Shown in pieces: positions 1-9,563 of a stretch of DNA of 37,003 nt. The notes beneath the pieces were generated by a model that saw only the letters and a program-made list of their open reading frames with translations, did not search any database and had not been told where the DNA came from. The position numbers were made by a program, and so were the translations under genes. This stretch comes from Prevotella sp. (GTDB taxonomy: Bacteria; Bacteroidota; Bacteroidia; Bacteroidales; Bacteroidaceae), in assembly GCA_024695705.1 (NCBI GenBank), contig JAILHP010000032.1, positions 1 to 37,003 of the forward strand, in the 5' to 3' direction. Each line of letters starts with the position of its first letter. Position 1 is the first letter of the stretch.

Positions 1-104
1 CCATGGGCTTTCTTGTAATAGGTGCCCGTATCATTCGGGCCTTGTGCGAAGGCTGCTGCTGCAACGGCGAGCAGACAAACCAGATGAAGTATTCTTCGTT
101 TCAT
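1..104 (-). CDS. N-terminus of a secreted protein truncated at the window edge, possibly endonuclease I family
   Basis: Minus strand reads MKRRILHLVCLLAVAAAAFAQGPNDTGTYYKKAHG: signal peptide then a GPNxTGTYYxxAxG motif. Not in the ORF track because it is truncated. Confidence 0.5.
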   Translation of the reverse strand, partial: MKRRILHLVCLLAVAAAAFAQGPNDTGTYYKKAH

Positions 105-145
105 AGGCGTGATAGTTTTAGCGCAGTCTTGCGGTGTTTACGCTG

Positions 146-176
146 CAAAGATACAAATAAACAGGGAAAAGACAAA
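146..176 (-). promoter_or_regulatory. Bacteroidetes-type promoter for the gene starting at 104
   Basis: Minus strand TTTG (173-176), 19-nt spacer, TATCTTTG (146-153); matches TTTG-N19-21-TAnnTTTG. Confidence 0.6.
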
Positions 177-220
177 ATAAATAGACAAAATATTTGCTGA
201 CACGTAATAGTCGGGCAACA

Positions 221-1876
221 TCAGGCGACGTACTGCGAAGGCGCCACGCCATAGATGCGCTTGAAGGTACGGCTGAAGCTCGACGTTTCGTTGAAGCCGC
301 ACTGCTGTGCCACATCGTTGACCGACAGCTGGGTCGTGGTCAGCAGAGTCACGGCTTTCTGCATCTGAATGGCCGTGATGAACGACTTGGGCGTTTCACC
401 GGTGACCTGCTGCAGACGACGCCGCAAGGTAGTGGAAGACATGTTCAACTGCTGTGCAATCAATTCTACGCTGAACTGACTGGAAGGCAGGTTGTCGTTC
501 ACCAGCGTGATGACATTGACCAGGAACTGCTGGTCTGAGAACACGTTCAAGGGGAGTTCTTCCGCCGTCTCCTGCCGCTGTGCTTCAGCCGACTGGATGC
601 GCAGCTGATTGTTCTGTTCACGAATCAGTCCTATCTCCCGCGTCAGCTCGGCAATCCTCTTGCTCTGACGCCGTACCCACCAATAGCTGACACCCCACAT
701 CAGCAGCGCCAGCAGGATGACCGCCGCAATCACCATATAGACATTACGCCGACGTTCCTGCTGCAACTCCTCGTTTTCAGCCTGTAGACGTTCGTTGTCC
801 AACTGGGCGGCATAACGGCTCAGCAGCATTCCCGTTTCCTTGTCGAAGATGGAGTCCCTCAACATGTTATAGCGGTCGTTGTGCTGCATGGCAAGTGCCG
901 GATTGCTTTCTCTCAGCGCCTCATACAGTCCTCTGCGGCTACGGCTTTCGTTAAAAATATCTTTCTGCTCCAAGAAGATTTCCAACGCTTCTTCAAAGTA
1001 ACGGGCAGCATCGTCTCTTTCGTTCTCCACCAGCAGCAGACGTCCCATCTGGTTACAGGTGATGCCCAGAGAGTGGCGGTTGCCGTCAGTACGCAGCTCA
1101 GGGATGGCCTGTTGTAACAGCTGCTTCGCCTTGTCATACTTGCCAAACCCCATCAGCGACTCCGCCAACTGTGACTGACGCATGGCTATCTTGTCTTTCC
1201 GCTTCAGCTCCTGCTCCATCTCCAGCGCCTTCTGGCCATAGGACAATGCCTCCTCGTATTTTCCCATGTTGTTATATACCTCACAGGCCATGCCGGTAAG
1301 AATGGCCTGACGCTGTGGGTTCTGGGCTTTGCGACAATAGTCCAGTCCCTTGATGATACACTTCTCCGCCTCTTCGTACTGACGGGCACCAATGAAGATG
1401 GCGGTAAGCAAATTAAACGACGATGAAATCTTGTCGGGGTCGCCAGCCTGCAGGTCCAATTCGTTACAGCGCTTGGCATAGCCGATGGCCTGTTCGAAGT
1501 CACCCATCCGGAAATAACTGATGGCAATGGAGGTCAGGCAGTCACACTCCGCCGTGAGTTCCGTTTCGGCATCAATCAAGGGCAACGCCTTCTTGCCATA
1601 GGCCGTTCCCTGTTCGTAATTCTGATGGGCCAGATAGTACTCGGACGCCCAGTACCACACCTGCTGGCACAGCTCCTGTGACGAAGTGGATGCAGGGAAA
1701 TGAATGAGCGAGTCGGTAATCTCTTCCTTGTCCAGCAAGGAAAAGAACTGATTAGCCGTCTGGACGGAATTGTGAGCATTAAACACAGCCAACAGGGAAT
1801 CTCCCTTTTCCGTCTGCGCCAGGGCAGAGGCGGAAAAGAGCATCATCAGCACCCATATTTTGTATCTCATCTTCAT
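221..1876 (-). CDS. TPR-containing, membrane-anchored AraC-family transcriptional regulator
   Basis: Signal peptide, TPR-like repeats, TM segment (VYMVIAAVILLALLMWGVSYWW), C-terminal AraC HTH (VNDVAQQCGFNETSSFSRTFKRIYGVAPSQY). Confidence 0.85.
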   Translation of the reverse strand: MKMRYKIWVLMMLFSASALAQTEKGDSLLAVFNAHNSVQTANQFFSLLDKEEITDSLIHFPASTSSQELCQQVWYWASEYYLAHQNYEQGTAYGKKALPLIDAETELTAECDCLTSIAISYFRMGDFEQAIGYAKRCNELDLQAGDPDKISSSFNLLTAIFIGARQYEEAEKCIIKGLDYCRKAQNPQRQAILTGMACEVYNNMGKYEEALSYGQKALEMEQELKRKDKIAMRQSQLAESLMGFGKYDKAKQLLQQAIPELRTDGNRHSLGITCNQMGRLLLVENERDDAARYFEEALEIFLEQKDIFNESRSRRGLYEALRESNPALAMQHNDRYNMLRDSIFDKETGMLLSRYAAQLDNERLQAENEELQQERRRNVYMVIAAVILLALLMWGVSYWWVRRQSKRIAELTREIGLIREQNNQLRIQSAEAQRQETAEELPLNVFSDQQFLVNVITLVNDNLPSSQFSVELIAQQLNMSSTTLRRRLQQVTGETPKSFITAIQMQKAVTLLTTTQLSVNDVAQQCGFNETSSFSRTFKRIYGVAPSQYVA

Positions 1877-1907
1877 TCGTCCTTAACTGATAGCCATCAA
1901 CAATGTG

Positions 1908-3935
1908 TTATTTCGTATAATAACGGTGAATAAACTGCGTGTATTCGTCACAGCGCGACACGTAGTCAGAGGGAGTTCCGCCCTTCGACTCCTCAAAGTC
2001 GGCCAACCTGGCAAAAGCCTTGTACTGGTCGGCATCCCGCTGCGGAATGTAAGAATAATCACCCGTTTCGCTGTTCCACTTGGTTTCAAACCAGCGGTCC
2101 TTATTCAGATAGACATAAGACAAAGCAAACAGCACACGCTCCTTGAGCTGAGGGTCCTTAGTGCCGACCGCCTGACGCAGCAGGCTGACTGCCTTAGCAT
2201 CCATATCCGTCTCGTTGGGGCTGACCTCGGCATAGGCACTCTTGCCGTCGTGTGTCAGGAACCAGCAGTCGCCTGATATGCTGGCCTGTGCATAGCGTAC
2301 GGCGAGGTCATAAAGACGCTGCTCGCGGGCCTTTCCAGAAAGCACGTTCAGCTCGCCTTCCATCTTCTGCATCTCACGGGCAAAGGCCACTCTGGGATTA
2401 GCTGAAAGGGTAAGTCGGTTCTCGCCTTGCTGTGCCTCGGTGAGCCACTGACGCGTAATCCACGGCTCCACAGTATAACGGCGGTAATAGGCATAATTGA
2501 CATAACCCTTCTGGTTGTAATACGACAGGGGCACCTTGTTCAACCATTCCAAAGCCTTATCCCACTGGCAGACACACATATACTTGGCACCGATACGGTC
2601 GAAGTATTCCTTCTCGTTATAGTCCAGACGCGGTTTCACGAAACGGTCAACGGGCGAGGAATCGCTGTTTCCCTTCAGGTAAGCCAGATAGTTTTGCAGC
2701 TGGGTCGTGCTCATGGTATCCAACGCATTGGTAAAGTTGTAGGAGTGAACCATCTGGTAGAGTACCATGGAGGTGTTCTCCCTGCCAGCCTTCATGTATT
2801 TGTCAGCCAGCACCTGGTGTACGGTACGGTCGAGTGCTGCGACAAAGAAGCCGTCCTCCTGGGGCTTGTCAGTCATCCATTTTATTTCATCAGCCAAGTA
2901 ACGCTCGAACTGGGCGTTCAGCGGACTCTGTGCCGACGTGATGTAGAGTTTCAGGACTCGGGCCACATCCTTGACACGCTCGGAACCGTCGAGCGTCATG
3001 GCGGCATTGATATCCTGAAGGGCCTGCTCACCGTTGCCGAACAGATATTCCAACCATGCCTGGGCCGACTTCCAGAGGGCAGGCTGATGCGTCTTGCCCT
3101 CGCTGACCACCTGACCAGCGAAATGCCACATCATCTCCGCCTCATTGCGGGTAATGGTACGCACGAAGAGCTTTCCTTGTGAGACGCCTTCGCCGTCAAT
3201 GGCTTCCTGTGCATTGTTGACGAAATCCTGGAGCAGGAAGGGCAGCACGGCAGAATTGGGATTGCGACGGTACTCCTGACGGATGGCGGCAAACGAACGT
3301 TTCTTATAATACTGCGTCATCAGACTGTTCCAGTCGTGCATCTCGGCAAACAGCTCTCCTGCCCTGTCAAGATGTCCTGTCTTGTAGAGCGCACCGGCAT
3401 AGATGTTCTGCATCATGTCCTTATAGACGCTCTCAATAAACTGGCTGGCGGTCTCCTCCCAGAAGGTAACGTTCTCCTGGTGATAGCCCAGCATCATGTT
3501 ACAGCGCATGAAGAGCAAAGCGTGCTGGCTGCGCAACTTGGACTTGATTTTGCCCTGCGCATAGGTGCGGATGGAACGAAGCGTATTGTTGCGTTTGTCA
3601 ATATCAGCCTTGGTGGGGTACTCCCACTGCTCACTCCTCACCGACTGCACACATTCCAGGTACTGCACCAGATGGCGCACATAGCTCACCATGAGGGCAT
3701 CCCCCTTCTGCTCGGCGAAGTTGATAATCTGGTCGGCATCAAACCACCAGTAGTCAGTGGTGTTGCCGAGATAGGCTTTCCAGTTGTTAATGGTGATCTT
3801 ATCCACACGGCTGGAAAACTCCTCTTCGTTGCATACCTTGAAAAGATAGCTGTTGTGACTGTCAAACCACAAACAGGCGTGTGCCAGCTGGCTGGCTCCA
3901 ATGGCCAAAAGGCTAATGATGATAAATCGTTTCAT
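1908..3935 (-). CDS. Hypothetical secreted protein, possibly helical/TPR-like
   Basis: 675-aa ORF with signal peptide MKRFIIISLLAIGASQLAHA; no confident family. Confidence 0.75.
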   Translation of the reverse strand: MKRFIIISLLAIGASQLAHACLWFDSHNSYLFKVCNEEEFSSRVDKITINNWKAYLGNTTDYWWFDADQIINFAEQKGDALMVSYVRHLVQYLECVQSVRSEQWEYPTKADIDKRNNTLRSIRTYAQGKIKSKLRSQHALLFMRCNMMLGYHQENVTFWEETASQFIESVYKDMMQNIYAGALYKTGHLDRAGELFAEMHDWNSLMTQYYKKRSFAAIRQEYRRNPNSAVLPFLLQDFVNNAQEAIDGEGVSQGKLFVRTITRNEAEMMWHFAGQVVSEGKTHQPALWKSAQAWLEYLFGNGEQALQDINAAMTLDGSERVKDVARVLKLYITSAQSPLNAQFERYLADEIKWMTDKPQEDGFFVAALDRTVHQVLADKYMKAGRENTSMVLYQMVHSYNFTNALDTMSTTQLQNYLAYLKGNSDSSPVDRFVKPRLDYNEKEYFDRIGAKYMCVCQWDKALEWLNKVPLSYYNQKGYVNYAYYRRYTVEPWITRQWLTEAQQGENRLTLSANPRVAFAREMQKMEGELNVLSGKAREQRLYDLAVRYAQASISGDCWFLTHDGKSAYAEVSPNETDMDAKAVSLLRQAVGTKDPQLKERVLFALSYVYLNKDRWFETKWNSETGDYSYIPQRDADQYKAFARLADFEESKGGTPSDYVSRCDEYTQFIHRYYTK

Positions 3936-4776
3936 ACGTCTCAGTGTTATATCTGTTGATATTCTCGTTGTCCAAATGATAGGTCAGGATGGTGCGGCGC
4001 AGCTGCGGCCTTCGTTCCTCTACGGTCTGTTTCACCCGCAGGATCTCGTCGGCTGCCACCTCATGCTCCACCCTCACGCCGTTGATGTTCCGCTGCCAGC
4101 GATACACGGGATAGGCGGCTGCCAGAGACAGCGGATAAGCGGGCAGGTAACGCAGGTAAGGTTCCACGTCGCGCAGGTCCAGAATGGGGTTACGCTCCAT
4201 GAACTTACGCGGGTCTCCCGTATTGTAAATCATCAGCACACCGTAATCAACGGGAGGTGCCTTCATCGCCAGCTGGTGCAGGCGGATGGTGGTGGAGAGC
4301 CTTAGTCCGTGAGCCGCCGCCTCACTCCTTACCGTTTCCAGAAAGTCGTAATAGACGCTGCGGCTCCGTGAAGTATAGTCACAGTCAATCTGCAACTCCC
4401 TCACACCGATGATGTCGTTCGTCTCGTTCATCTGCAGGATACGTTTCACCAGCTTCTCGGCTAGTCCGGCATGCGCCTCATGCATGCAGTCCTCAGTGAT
4501 ATAGACGGTGGGGATGAGCTCCACTCCCTCTGGCACCGCCTCGTCAAAGCTCAGCGTGGCATTCGGCATTGGCACCGAGTCGGCCATCACCACATCGAAG
4601 TAGCGGCAATACACCTTATGAATGTCGTATTGACGGAGGAAAGCCTGTTCCGTAGAGTCAAGCCTCCACTCCGTACGCCAGTAATAGACGGCATTCTCCT
4701 CGTCCATCTGCTCCTCTTGTCGGCAGCAGACAGTCAGCAGGCAGAGCGCCAACAGTATCCAAGACGACTTTTTCAC
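3913..4776 (-). CDS. Hypothetical lipoprotein
   Basis: 287-aa ORF, lipobox-like MKKSSWILLALCLLTVCC; overlaps the start of the downstream gene (operon-like). Confidence 0.75.
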   Translation of the reverse strand: MKKSSWILLALCLLTVCCRQEEQMDEENAVYYWRTEWRLDSTEQAFLRQYDIHKVYCRYFDVVMADSVPMPNATLSFDEAVPEGVELIPTVYITEDCMHEAHAGLAEKLVKRILQMNETNDIIGVRELQIDCDYTSRSRSVYYDFLETVRSEAAAHGLRLSTTIRLHQLAMKAPPVDYGVLMIYNTGDPRKFMERNPILDLRDVEPYLRYLPAYPLSLAAAYPVYRWQRNINGVRVEHEVAADEILRVKQTVEERRPQLRRTILTYHLDNENINRYNTETYETIYHH

Positions 4777-4880
4777 GCTGCAAAGATAGGGAAAAGTTAG
4801 GAGTTAGAAGTTCTTTTAGTCGTTAATCTTTGTAAAAGCGGCAGAGCCGAGCGAGGAGTTAGGAGTTTTTTGTTTTTTTT

Positions 4881-4929
4881 CACTCATCAACCACCACTCA
4901 CCATTCATCAACTACCACTTACCATTCAT
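4881..4929. repeat. Heptamer tract (7 units) at the 3' end of dusB
   Basis: CACTCAT CAACCAC CACTCAC CATTCAT CAACTAC CACTTAC CATTCAT; the dusB stop lies inside it. Confidence 0.9.
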
Positions 4930-5880
4930 CAAAATTTCCTTCGCCTTGTCAATGATGCTGAGGAGTTCCTCCACTTTGGTGGCCCGCAACATGTCAATAC
5001 GTGTCTGCCGGAAGTTGGGAATACCTTTGAAGACCGGACTGGCTGCCAAGTGACGACGGGTGTGCAGGATGCCGCGGTATTCGTCGATGCGCTCCACGTT
5101 GATGCGCAGCTGCTCCTTCAGCACGTTGATCTTTTCGTCTAATGACAGCTCCCTGCGAGAGAAGATCCACGGACACCCGAAAGTGGCACGGCCAATCATG
5201 ACGCCATCCACACCATACTGCTCAAAGGCAGCGTCAGCCTCTGCCAGCGAATGGATATCGCCGTTACCGATGATGGGGATACGGATGCGTGGATTACGCT
5301 TCACCTCGCCGATAAGCGTCCAGTCGGCCTCTCCCGTGTACATCTGTGCCCGGGTACGGCCATGAATGGTCAGTGTCTGGATGCCGCAGTCCTGCAACTG
5401 TTCGGCCAGGTCGGTGATGATGAGCTGCTCATTGTTCCAGCCCAGACGGGTCTTGACGGTGACAGGCACGCGGACAGCCTTTACCACCTCGCGTGTTATC
5501 TCCAGCAGCAGCGGGATATTTTGTAACATACCGGCACCTGCACCCTTGCTGGCCACCTTCTTCACAGGACAGCCGAAGTTCAGGTCTATGACGTCAGGAC
5601 GGGCCTCCTCCACGATGCGGGCAGCTTCAACCATCGCCTCCACGTCACGTCCGTAGATCTGAATACCCACGGGACGCTCTTCGTCGCTGATGGTCAGCTT
5701 CTTCACGGTGCTGTTGACGTTGCGCACCAGCGCCTCGGCCGACACAAACTCCGTATAGACCATCGCTGCACCATAACGCTTACACAACAATCGGAACCCG
5801 ATGTCGGTAACGTCCTCCATCGGTGCCAACAGCAACGGTCTTTCGCCTAAGTCTATTCCACCTATACCCCCAATCCTCAC
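4912..5880 (-). CDS. dusB: tRNA-dihydrouridine synthase (DusB-like)
   Basis: LLLAPMEDVTDIGFRLLCKRYGAAMVYTEF, DLNFGCPVKKVASKGAGAGML, TIHGRTRAQMYTGEADW, GNGDI, DGVMIGRATFGCPWIF. Confidence 0.92.
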   Translation of the reverse strand: MRIGGIGGIDLGERPLLLAPMEDVTDIGFRLLCKRYGAAMVYTEFVSAEALVRNVNSTVKKLTISDEERPVGIQIYGRDVEAMVEAARIVEEARPDVIDLNFGCPVKKVASKGAGAGMLQNIPLLLEITREVVKAVRVPVTVKTRLGWNNEQLIITDLAEQLQDCGIQTLTIHGRTRAQMYTGEADWTLIGEVKRNPRIRIPIIGNGDIHSLAEADAAFEQYGVDGVMIGRATFGCPWIFSRRELSLDEKINVLKEQLRINVERIDEYRGILHTRRHLAASPVFKGIPNFRQTRIDMLRATKVEELLSIIDKAKEILMNGKW

Positions 5881-5885
5881 CTTTT

Positions 5886-5920
5886 TTAATCTTTAATTTC
5901 CAATTTTCAATCTTTAATGT
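5886..5920. repeat. Heptamer tract (5 units) at the dprA/dusB junction
   Basis: TTAATCT TTAATTT CCAATTT TCAATCT TTAATGT. Confidence 0.8.
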
Positions 5921-7026
5921 ACCAAATGGTACGTCCCTCCTGCCAGCGGTTTGATGATGCCCTTCATCTCCATTTGGAAGAGCAGGGCAGTGAGCTGGCC
6001 TATGGGAATATTGCTCTTGACTGACAGGATGTTCAGCTGCAAGTCGTTGGTCTGCTGGAGGATATCCACCACCTTCCGCTCTTCGGGAGTAAGGTCAGGA
6101 AACAGCTGACGTTCCACCGTCTCGGGCTGCTCACTGACGGTCTGCCAGCGCATGGATTCAAGGAAGTCTTCAGCCGACATGATGAGGGCTGCCGTGTTGT
6201 TGCGTATCATCCGGTTGCATCCTTCAGAGTAAGGCATGCCCACAGCACCCGGGAAGGCAAAGACGTCCCGCCCATACTCCTGGGCGATGCGACAGGTTAT
6301 CAGCCCCCCACCCTTATAGGCGCTTTCCACAAGAACGGTGGCATCCGAAATGCCTGCTACAATGCGGTTTCGCTGTCTGAAGTTATTGGGCAGTGCCTCC
6401 GTCTGACTCATGTATTCCGTCAGCAGACCACCCTGACGAAGCATCCTGACGGCGTCGTCACGATGGCAGTAAGGATAAATCTGGTCCAGCCCATGAGCCA
6501 GCACACCTACTGTCTCGTAGCCCAGTTCCAGGGCATTCCGATGCGCACAGATGTCAATGCCATAGGCCAGTCCGCTGACAACGAGCACCTGCGGACACTG
6601 CTGTCGCAGGTCGCGGAGGAAGCTACGTACCATGTCCTTGCCATACGACGTGCATTGACGAGTGCCAACCACATTCAACACATAACGCTGGTTGAGGTCT
6701 GCACTACCAATATAATAAAGGAGTATGGGTGCGTCGGGACATTCACAGAGACGCTGCGGATAATCGGCATCCTGCATGGTGAAAGCCCGTATTCCCTTCT
6801 TGGTGATAAACTCCATCTCGGCAGCGGCACGTTTCAGAGCATCGTCCCAGTTCTTCATCGCCTCGCGTAAACGTGGTGTAGCGTCGGGCAATACGTCGCC
6901 CACATCGTTACGGTGCTCATAAACCGCCTGACTGCTGCCCAGCGCCTGGTAGAGCTGCAGCGCCATAGCGGCGTTGAAGCCTGTCATCCTTGTCAGGGCA
7001 ATGGAGTAGTAGATTTCTTCATTCAT
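5914..7026 (-). CDS. dprA: DNA-processing protein DprA
   Basis: VVGTRQCTSYGKDMV, VVSGLAYGIDICAHRNAL, NNFRQRNRIVAGISDATVLVESAYKGGGLIT, C-terminal winged-helix-like region. Confidence 0.93.
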   Translation of the reverse strand: MNEEIYYSIALTRMTGFNAAMALQLYQALGSSQAVYEHRNDVGDVLPDATPRLREAMKNWDDALKRAAAEMEFITKKGIRAFTMQDADYPQRLCECPDAPILLYYIGSADLNQRYVLNVVGTRQCTSYGKDMVRSFLRDLRQQCPQVLVVSGLAYGIDICAHRNALELGYETVGVLAHGLDQIYPYCHRDDAVRMLRQGGLLTEYMSQTEALPNNFRQRNRIVAGISDATVLVESAYKGGGLITCRIAQEYGRDVFAFPGAVGMPYSEGCNRMIRNNTAALIMSAEDFLESMRWQTVSEQPETVERQLFPDLTPEERKVVDILQQTNDLQLNILSVKSNIPIGQLTALLFQMEMKGIIKPLAGGTYHLVH

Positions 7027-7427
7027 GGGGCTAATAATTGACTAAATGCCTGGTCATAGTCCTCACTGCGACCGAGCCGACCGTTGACCAGACACACCAA
7101 TTCTATCTGTGCGCGGAAGCAGAGCTTCTCGTCGACAGCACGGTAGAGGTCCTGATGAAAAACATACTTGATGCCGTCCTTGGTCAATGCCAGACGCGAG
7201 ATGAACACGTCGTCAGGGCGCAGCGGCACCTTATATTGCAGTGACATACGGGCCACAACGGCATCCACGCCCTTGGCATGCATGTCGGCAAAACTCAGTC
7301 CGCACTGCTGCAGAAAGAGGTGACGCGTATGTTCACAGTAATGCACATAGTTCGCGTTGTTCACAATTCCCTCGATGTCGCACTCATAGTCGCGCACCTC
7401 CATCCGGGTTTCAAAGATGTACTTCAT
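7023..7427 (-). CDS. Acyl-CoA thioesterase, hotdog fold (4-hydroxybenzoyl-CoA thioesterase-like)
   Basis: MEVRDYECDIEGIVNNANYVHYCEHTRHLFL; overlaps dprA start by 4 nt. Confidence 0.85.
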   Translation of the reverse strand: MKYIFETRMEVRDYECDIEGIVNNANYVHYCEHTRHLFLQQCGLSFADMHAKGVDAVVARMSLQYKVPLRPDDVFISRLALTKDGIKYVFHQDLYRAVDEKLCFRAQIELVCLVNGRLGRSEDYDQAFSQLLAP

Positions 7428-7465
7428 ATCTCTCAGTTTTGCCGCTTTGCACCACTAACCTCTAA

Positions 7466-8050
7466 CTACTTTACCTCCATCTCCTTAACGAAACGGCCCT
7501 CGGTGGTGAAGACAAGCAGAACGGAGAAACGGCCGCCCTCGTCGGGGTCGGGGTTGTAGCGGTAGGACTGCATGACGATGTAGGTCTCATCCTCCCCGCA
7601 GAAGCCTACGAGACCGGAATTGGAAGACAGCTGGAAGGCCTTCTTAGTGTTCAGGTCAATGACATACGACCACACGTTACGCGAGTCGGGCACTCCCTCG
7701 ACGATGACCTTGCTCTCACCTGGAACAAAGCGGGCCTTGTAGGCAGCAGCAATCTGTGTCAGGGGCACGTTGACGGCATTGCGGTCCTGCATACGGTCCC
7801 ACATGCCTTCTGCATCAGGATTAGTGACCAGCAGCCGGGTAGCCGTTTTTGTTTGTTTGTTGACGATCCAGACGGACATGATGTCAGGGGTTCCTTCGTC
7901 TTCATCGCCCGCGCGATCATAGTTCAGATAAACCTGTTGGAAGCCGTTGTCGTCGGCCAACTGTGCCGTAGCAGGCAGTTTGGTTTGTGCCGTTGACGAC
8001 ATTGCCGTCATCAACAACAGTACTGTAAAGAGGGATTTCAGTTGTTTCAT
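7466..8050 (-). CDS. Hypothetical secreted protein (start revised)
   Basis: Signal peptide MKQLKSLFTVLLLMTAMSSTAQ begins at 8050; the longer ORF start at 8176 translates a promoter repeat. Confidence 0.75.
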   Translation of the reverse strand: MKQLKSLFTVLLLMTAMSSTAQTKLPATAQLADDNGFQQVYLNYDRAGDEDEGTPDIMSVWIVNKQTKTATRLLVTNPDAEGMWDRMQDRNAVNVPLTQIAAAYKARFVPGESKVIVEGVPDSRNVWSYVIDLNTKKAFQLSSNSGLVGFCGEDETYIVMQSYRYNPDPDEGGRFSVLLVFTTEGRFVKEMEVK

Positions 8051-8075
8051 ATCTTCTTCTTTAATGATTTGGGCA

Positions 8076-8251
8076 CAAAGGTACGAATAAGCGAGAAGAA
8101 AACCAAAAGTATTTTGGATTTTCTTGAGCGAGAGTACCTTCGATGAAGTCAAAGGTAGTAATAATTCATCATTCATAATTCATAATTTTTAAGGCGGCAG
8201 CAAATTTTTCACTTTTCACTCTTCACTTTTCACTTAAAATGATTACCTTTG
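8076..8251. repeat. Composite divergent-promoter repeat, copy A
   Basis: CAAAGGTACGAATAAGCGAGAAGAAAACCAAAAGTATTTTGGATTTTCTTGAGCGAGAGTACCTTCG...TCAAAGGTAGTAA...GGCGGCAGCAAATTTTTCACTTTTCACTCTTCACTTTTCACTTAAAATGATTACCTTTG; near-identical to 14263-14450 and to the reverse complement of 24669-24866. Confidence 0.85.
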
Positions 8252-8256
8252 CGGGC

Positions 8257-9555
8257 ATGGAACAACTGTTGCATTATGTTTGGAAGCACAAGATGTTTCC
8301 GCTCAAAGAACTGATGACGACCGACGGCAGGAAAGTGGAAGTCATTGACTCAGGACTGCACAACCGTAACGCCGGCCCTGACTTCTTCAATGCGAAGGTG
8401 AAGATTGACGGTACGCTATGGGTGGGTAACGTGGAGATACACGACCGGTCAAGCGACTGGTACCGTCATGGGCACGACCATGACTCGGCCTATGACAACG
8501 TGGTGCTGCACGTGGCGGGCGTTATCGACTCGGAGGTACAGACCACCAGCGGACAGCAACTGCCGCAGCTGCAGTTAGACGTGCCGCCCATGGTGCAGCA
8601 GCAATATGACGAACTGCTGAAGACTGACCAGTATCCTCCCTGCTACAAGATTATCCCCGACCTGTCGTTACTGACCGTCCATGCCTGGATGGCAGCCTTG
8701 CAGACGGAACGGCTGGAGCGGAAGACGGAGGATATCCGCAAACGAGCCGACCGTTGCAACGGCTCTTGGGAGGATGCCTACTTTGTGACGCTGGCCCGTA
8801 ACTACGGCTTCGGCATCAACGGCGATGCCTTCGAGCAGTGGGCATACCATGTGCCTCTCTCGGCGGTGGGCAAGCATCGTGACGACCTGTTCCAAATAGA
8901 GGCCATCTTCATGGGACAGGCAGGACTGCTGGAGCTCGACACCGTACCCGCTCATTATCAGAAGGATGCGCTGAACGAGGGCTACTTCGCAAAACTGCGC
9001 AATGAGTACCAGTACCTGGCGCATAAGTTCTCGCTGCAACCCATGAATGTCACGCTGTGGCGCTTCCTTCGTCTGCGTCCGCAGAACTTCCCCCACATCC
9101 GCATCTCGCAGCTGGCCAATCTCTATTACGAACGGAAGGCATCGTTGTCAAAGCTCATTGAGTGTCAATCGGTCAAGGAGATGCAGGAGATGATGCGAAC
9201 CCACGTCACCCCCTATTGGGAAACGCACTATACCTTTGGCTCCGAAAGTCCGGAAAACAGCAAACACCTGTCGCCTTTCTCGCTGAACCTGCTGATGATC
9301 AACACCGCCATCCCCATGCTCTTTGCCTATGGGCGCCATGCTTCGAAGGAGCAGTTGTGCGACCGTGCCTTCGACTTCCTGGAAGAGTTGAAAGCGGAGA
9401 ACAACCACATCATCCGGATGTGGCGCGACTGTGGCTTGGAAGTCAAGAATGCCGGTGACTCCCAGGCGCTGATACAACTCAAGAAGGAATACTGCGACCG
9501 CAAGGACTGTCTGCGCTGTCGCTTTGGCTTTGAGTACCTAAGGAAAAACAGCTAA
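8257..9555 (+). CDS. DUF2851 family protein
   Basis: MEQLLHYVWKHKMFPL...VEVIDSGLHNRNAGPDFFNAKVKIDGTLWVGNVEIHDRSSDWYRHGHDHDSAYDNVVLHVA; C-terminal CDRKDCLRCRFGFEYL. Confidence 0.88.
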   Translation: MEQLLHYVWKHKMFPLKELMTTDGRKVEVIDSGLHNRNAGPDFFNAKVKIDGTLWVGNVEIHDRSSDWYRHGHDHDSAYDNVVLHVAGVIDSEVQTTSGQQLPQLQLDVPPMVQQQYDELLKTDQYPPCYKIIPDLSLLTVHAWMAALQTERLERKTEDIRKRADRCNGSWEDAYFVTLARNYGFGINGDAFEQWAYHVPLSAVGKHRDDLFQIEAIFMGQAGLLELDTVPAHYQKDALNEGYFAKLRNEYQYLAHKFSLQPMNVTLWRFLRLRPQNFPHIRISQLANLYYERKASLSKLIECQSVKEMQEMMRTHVTPYWETHYTFGSESPENSKHLSPFSLNLLMINTAIPMLFAYGRHASKEQLCDRAFDFLEELKAENNHIIRMWRDCGLEVKNAGDSQALIQLKKEYCDRKDCLRCRFGFEYLRKNS

Positions 9556-9563
9556 ATTCTCCG

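Noticed and set aside
2427-3182. Long plus-strand ORF antisense to the 675-aa gene
   Set aside because: Mirror ORF in GC-rich coding DNA; no family resemblance, and the opposite strand has signal peptide and coherent protein.
4881-4929. Possible CRISPR-like array
   Set aside because: The repeat unit is only 7 bp with no spacers, and no cas genes are present; it fits a tandem heptamer repeat.
8051-8176. N-terminal extension of the minus-strand ORF 7466-8176 (and likewise 14234-14314)
   Set aside because: The extension translates the promoter repeat (SLKKIQNTFGFLLAYSYLC); true signal peptides start at 8050 and 14233.
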